This document shows, piece after piece, positions 51,783-52,788 of a DNA stretch of 52,788 nucleotides. A program made the translations under genes and the position numbers. How positions within the stretch are numbered: the stretch's first letter is position 1; every line of letters begins with the position of its first letter. Under the pieces are notes generated by a model that saw only the letters and a list, made by a program, of their open reading frames with translations, did no database searches and was not told where the DNA came from. The DNA comes from Comamonas sp. (GTDB lineage Bacteria > Pseudomonadota > Gammaproteobacteria > Burkholderiales > Burkholderiaceae_C): the NCBI RefSeq assembly GCF_009360615.1, contig NZ_SPEY01000114.1:1-52788 (forward strand). The letters are read 5' to 3'.

Positions 51783-52788
51783 ATGAGTTCCACTGCAGCC
51801 CCGCTCCCCGATATCTCCAGGCCCGATGCGGACCTGGCCAACGGTCCTGGTTACCAGTCGCTGGATTGGCTTTGCACCTTGATTGCCGTGCTTGACGAGT
51901 ACGGCATGGTGCGTTTTGTCAATGCGGCGCTGGAGAATGCGCTGGGCCAGTCGCGCCGCATCATGGTGGGCAGTGACTTCGCCACCTGCTTTGCCGAGCC
52001 TGCCCTGCTGGACAAGGCGCTCAGCGGAGCCCGTTCCAACGACTTTGCAGCACTGCGCTTCGAGGCCAGCCTGCTGCGCCTGGGGCAGGAGCCCCTGCCG
52101 ATTCACGCTGCCGTCTCGCTGGCCGAGAAGGCCGGCCATGTCATGGTGGAGATGTGGCCTCTTGAGCAGCAGGCCCGGCAGGATCGCGAGGAGCGCATTC
52201 GCGAACAGGCACAGGCCAACAAGGAGCTGATTCGCAATCTGGCGCACGAGATCAAGAATCCGCTGGGCGGCATTCGCGGTGCAGCCCAGCTGTTGCAGAT
52301 GGATCTGGTCACGCCCGAATTGCTGGAGTACACCACGGTCATCATTCACGAGGCCGACCGCCTGCAGGCGCTGGTGGACCGATTGCTGGCCCCGCATCGT
52401 CATCCTCACGAGGTCGGAGACGTCAACATCCACGAGGTCTGCGAGCGCGTGCGTTCGCTGGTGCTGGTCGAGCACCCCCAGGGACTCAGGATCACGCGAG
52501 ACTATGACATCTCGATTCCTGAATTCAGAGGCGACAGCGCCCAACTGATCCAGGCCTTGCTCAACATCGTTCAGAACGCTGCCCAGGCGCTGGGGCGGCG
52601 TATTGCGGAAGGCGATGCAGAGATCATCCTGAGGACGCGTGTGGCCAGGCAGGTCACTTTGGGGCGAGGCAGGTCACTTTGGGGCGTGAGCGCTACAGAT
52701 TGGCACTGGAATTGCATGTAATCGACAACGGGTCAGGCGTGCCAGATGCCATCAAGGAACGGATTTTCTATCCTTTGGTTTCGGGCAG
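51783..52788 (+). pseudogene. ntrB: Nitrogen regulation sensor kinase NtrB (GlnL), frameshifted by a duplication
   Basis: The frame opens at 51783 and encodes a PAS-like sensor domain (LDEYGMVRFVNAALENALG, residues ~35-130), the H box with His155 (RNLAHEIKNPLGG) and the N box (QALLNIVQNAAQAL, Asn265). At 52647-52686 a 20-bp unit is present twice in tandem; 20 is not a multiple of 3, so the frame shifts and stops at 52719-52721 after a changed tail. With one copy removed the frame reads on as RQVTLGRERYRLALELHVI, then DNGSGVPD (the ATP-binding G1 box, 52724-52747) and KERIFYPLVSG to the window end. Without the G1 and G2 boxes the kinase cannot bind ATP. The gene continues past the window. Confidence 0.9.
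52647..52686 (+). repeat. 20-bp exact tandem duplication in ntrB
   Basis: AGGCAGGTCACTTTGGGGCG occurs at 52647-52666 and again at 52667-52686 with no spacer or mismatch. It causes the frameshift in ntrB. Loss of either copy restores the frame. Confidence 0.95.

Overview
The window looks like a chromosomal segment of a high-GC betaproteobacterium of the family Comamonadaceae, most likely Comamonas (C. testosteroni group). The basis is the betaproteobacterial order pilW-rodZ-ispG-hisS-yfgM-bamB-der-hfq-hflX-hflK-hflC-(DUF2065)-hisZ-purA, the codon use and frequent GTG/TTG starts, and short intergenic motifs (for example TTGATAGCTGC) that I associate with this family. The genus is an inference from memory of the family, not a database match. 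Apart from small DNA repeats I see no insertion sequence, phage, CRISPR array, tRNA or rRNA.

Layout. 1-10.3 kb: the end of a MoaF-like gene, then mostly minus-strand envelope genes (META/DUF4377 lipoprotein, M23 peptidase, PaiB-like protein, DUF3300 protein with a Gln-rich repeat tail, YdgA/DUF945 protein) and glnS, with one plus-strand DUF2242 lipoprotein. 10.5-14 kb: a small Pro/Tyr-rich secreted protein, the coupled trio aroQ - alpha/beta hydrolase - arfB, an esterase and a convergent SMR exporter. 14-21.3 kb: a methionine aminopeptidase paired with a ParD-like antitoxin, a type II NADH dehydrogenase, a phospholipase-D-family lipoprotein, a Tat-exported PhoD-type phosphatase and a quinone oxidoreductase. 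From 21.46 kb to the end everything is on the plus strand: surE-pcm-nlpD-rluD (no rpoS), scpB-rluB, ndk, rlmN, the conserved pilW-to-purA housekeeping block, a purine-type phosphoribosyltransferase, a three-gene envelope cluster (YncE-like propeller, NodB-type deacetylase, sterol-desaturase family), an EI24 membrane protein, and the nitrogen-regulation locus glnA - small secreted protein - ntrB.

How the genes work together. hfq-hflX-hflK-hflC serve RNA-based regulation, ribosome rescue and FtsH quality control; yfgM, bamB and rodZ serve membrane and envelope assembly; hisS/hisZ are paralogous histidine-related proteins; purA and its neighbour fit purine supply. glnA has a textbook NtrC/sigma-54 promoter.

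The most striking observations are two gene-breaking changes. ntrB carries an exact 20-bp tandem duplication (52647-52686) that shifts the frame before the ATP-binding G1 box. The DUF2065 gene after hflC lacks one G in a G-run. Other points of interest are the ParD-like/Map pair with a palindromic operator candidate, a 99-bp repeat encoding the Gln-rich tail, and dyad-rich leaders in front of ydgA and hfq. I did not find a clear new defence or mobile system.
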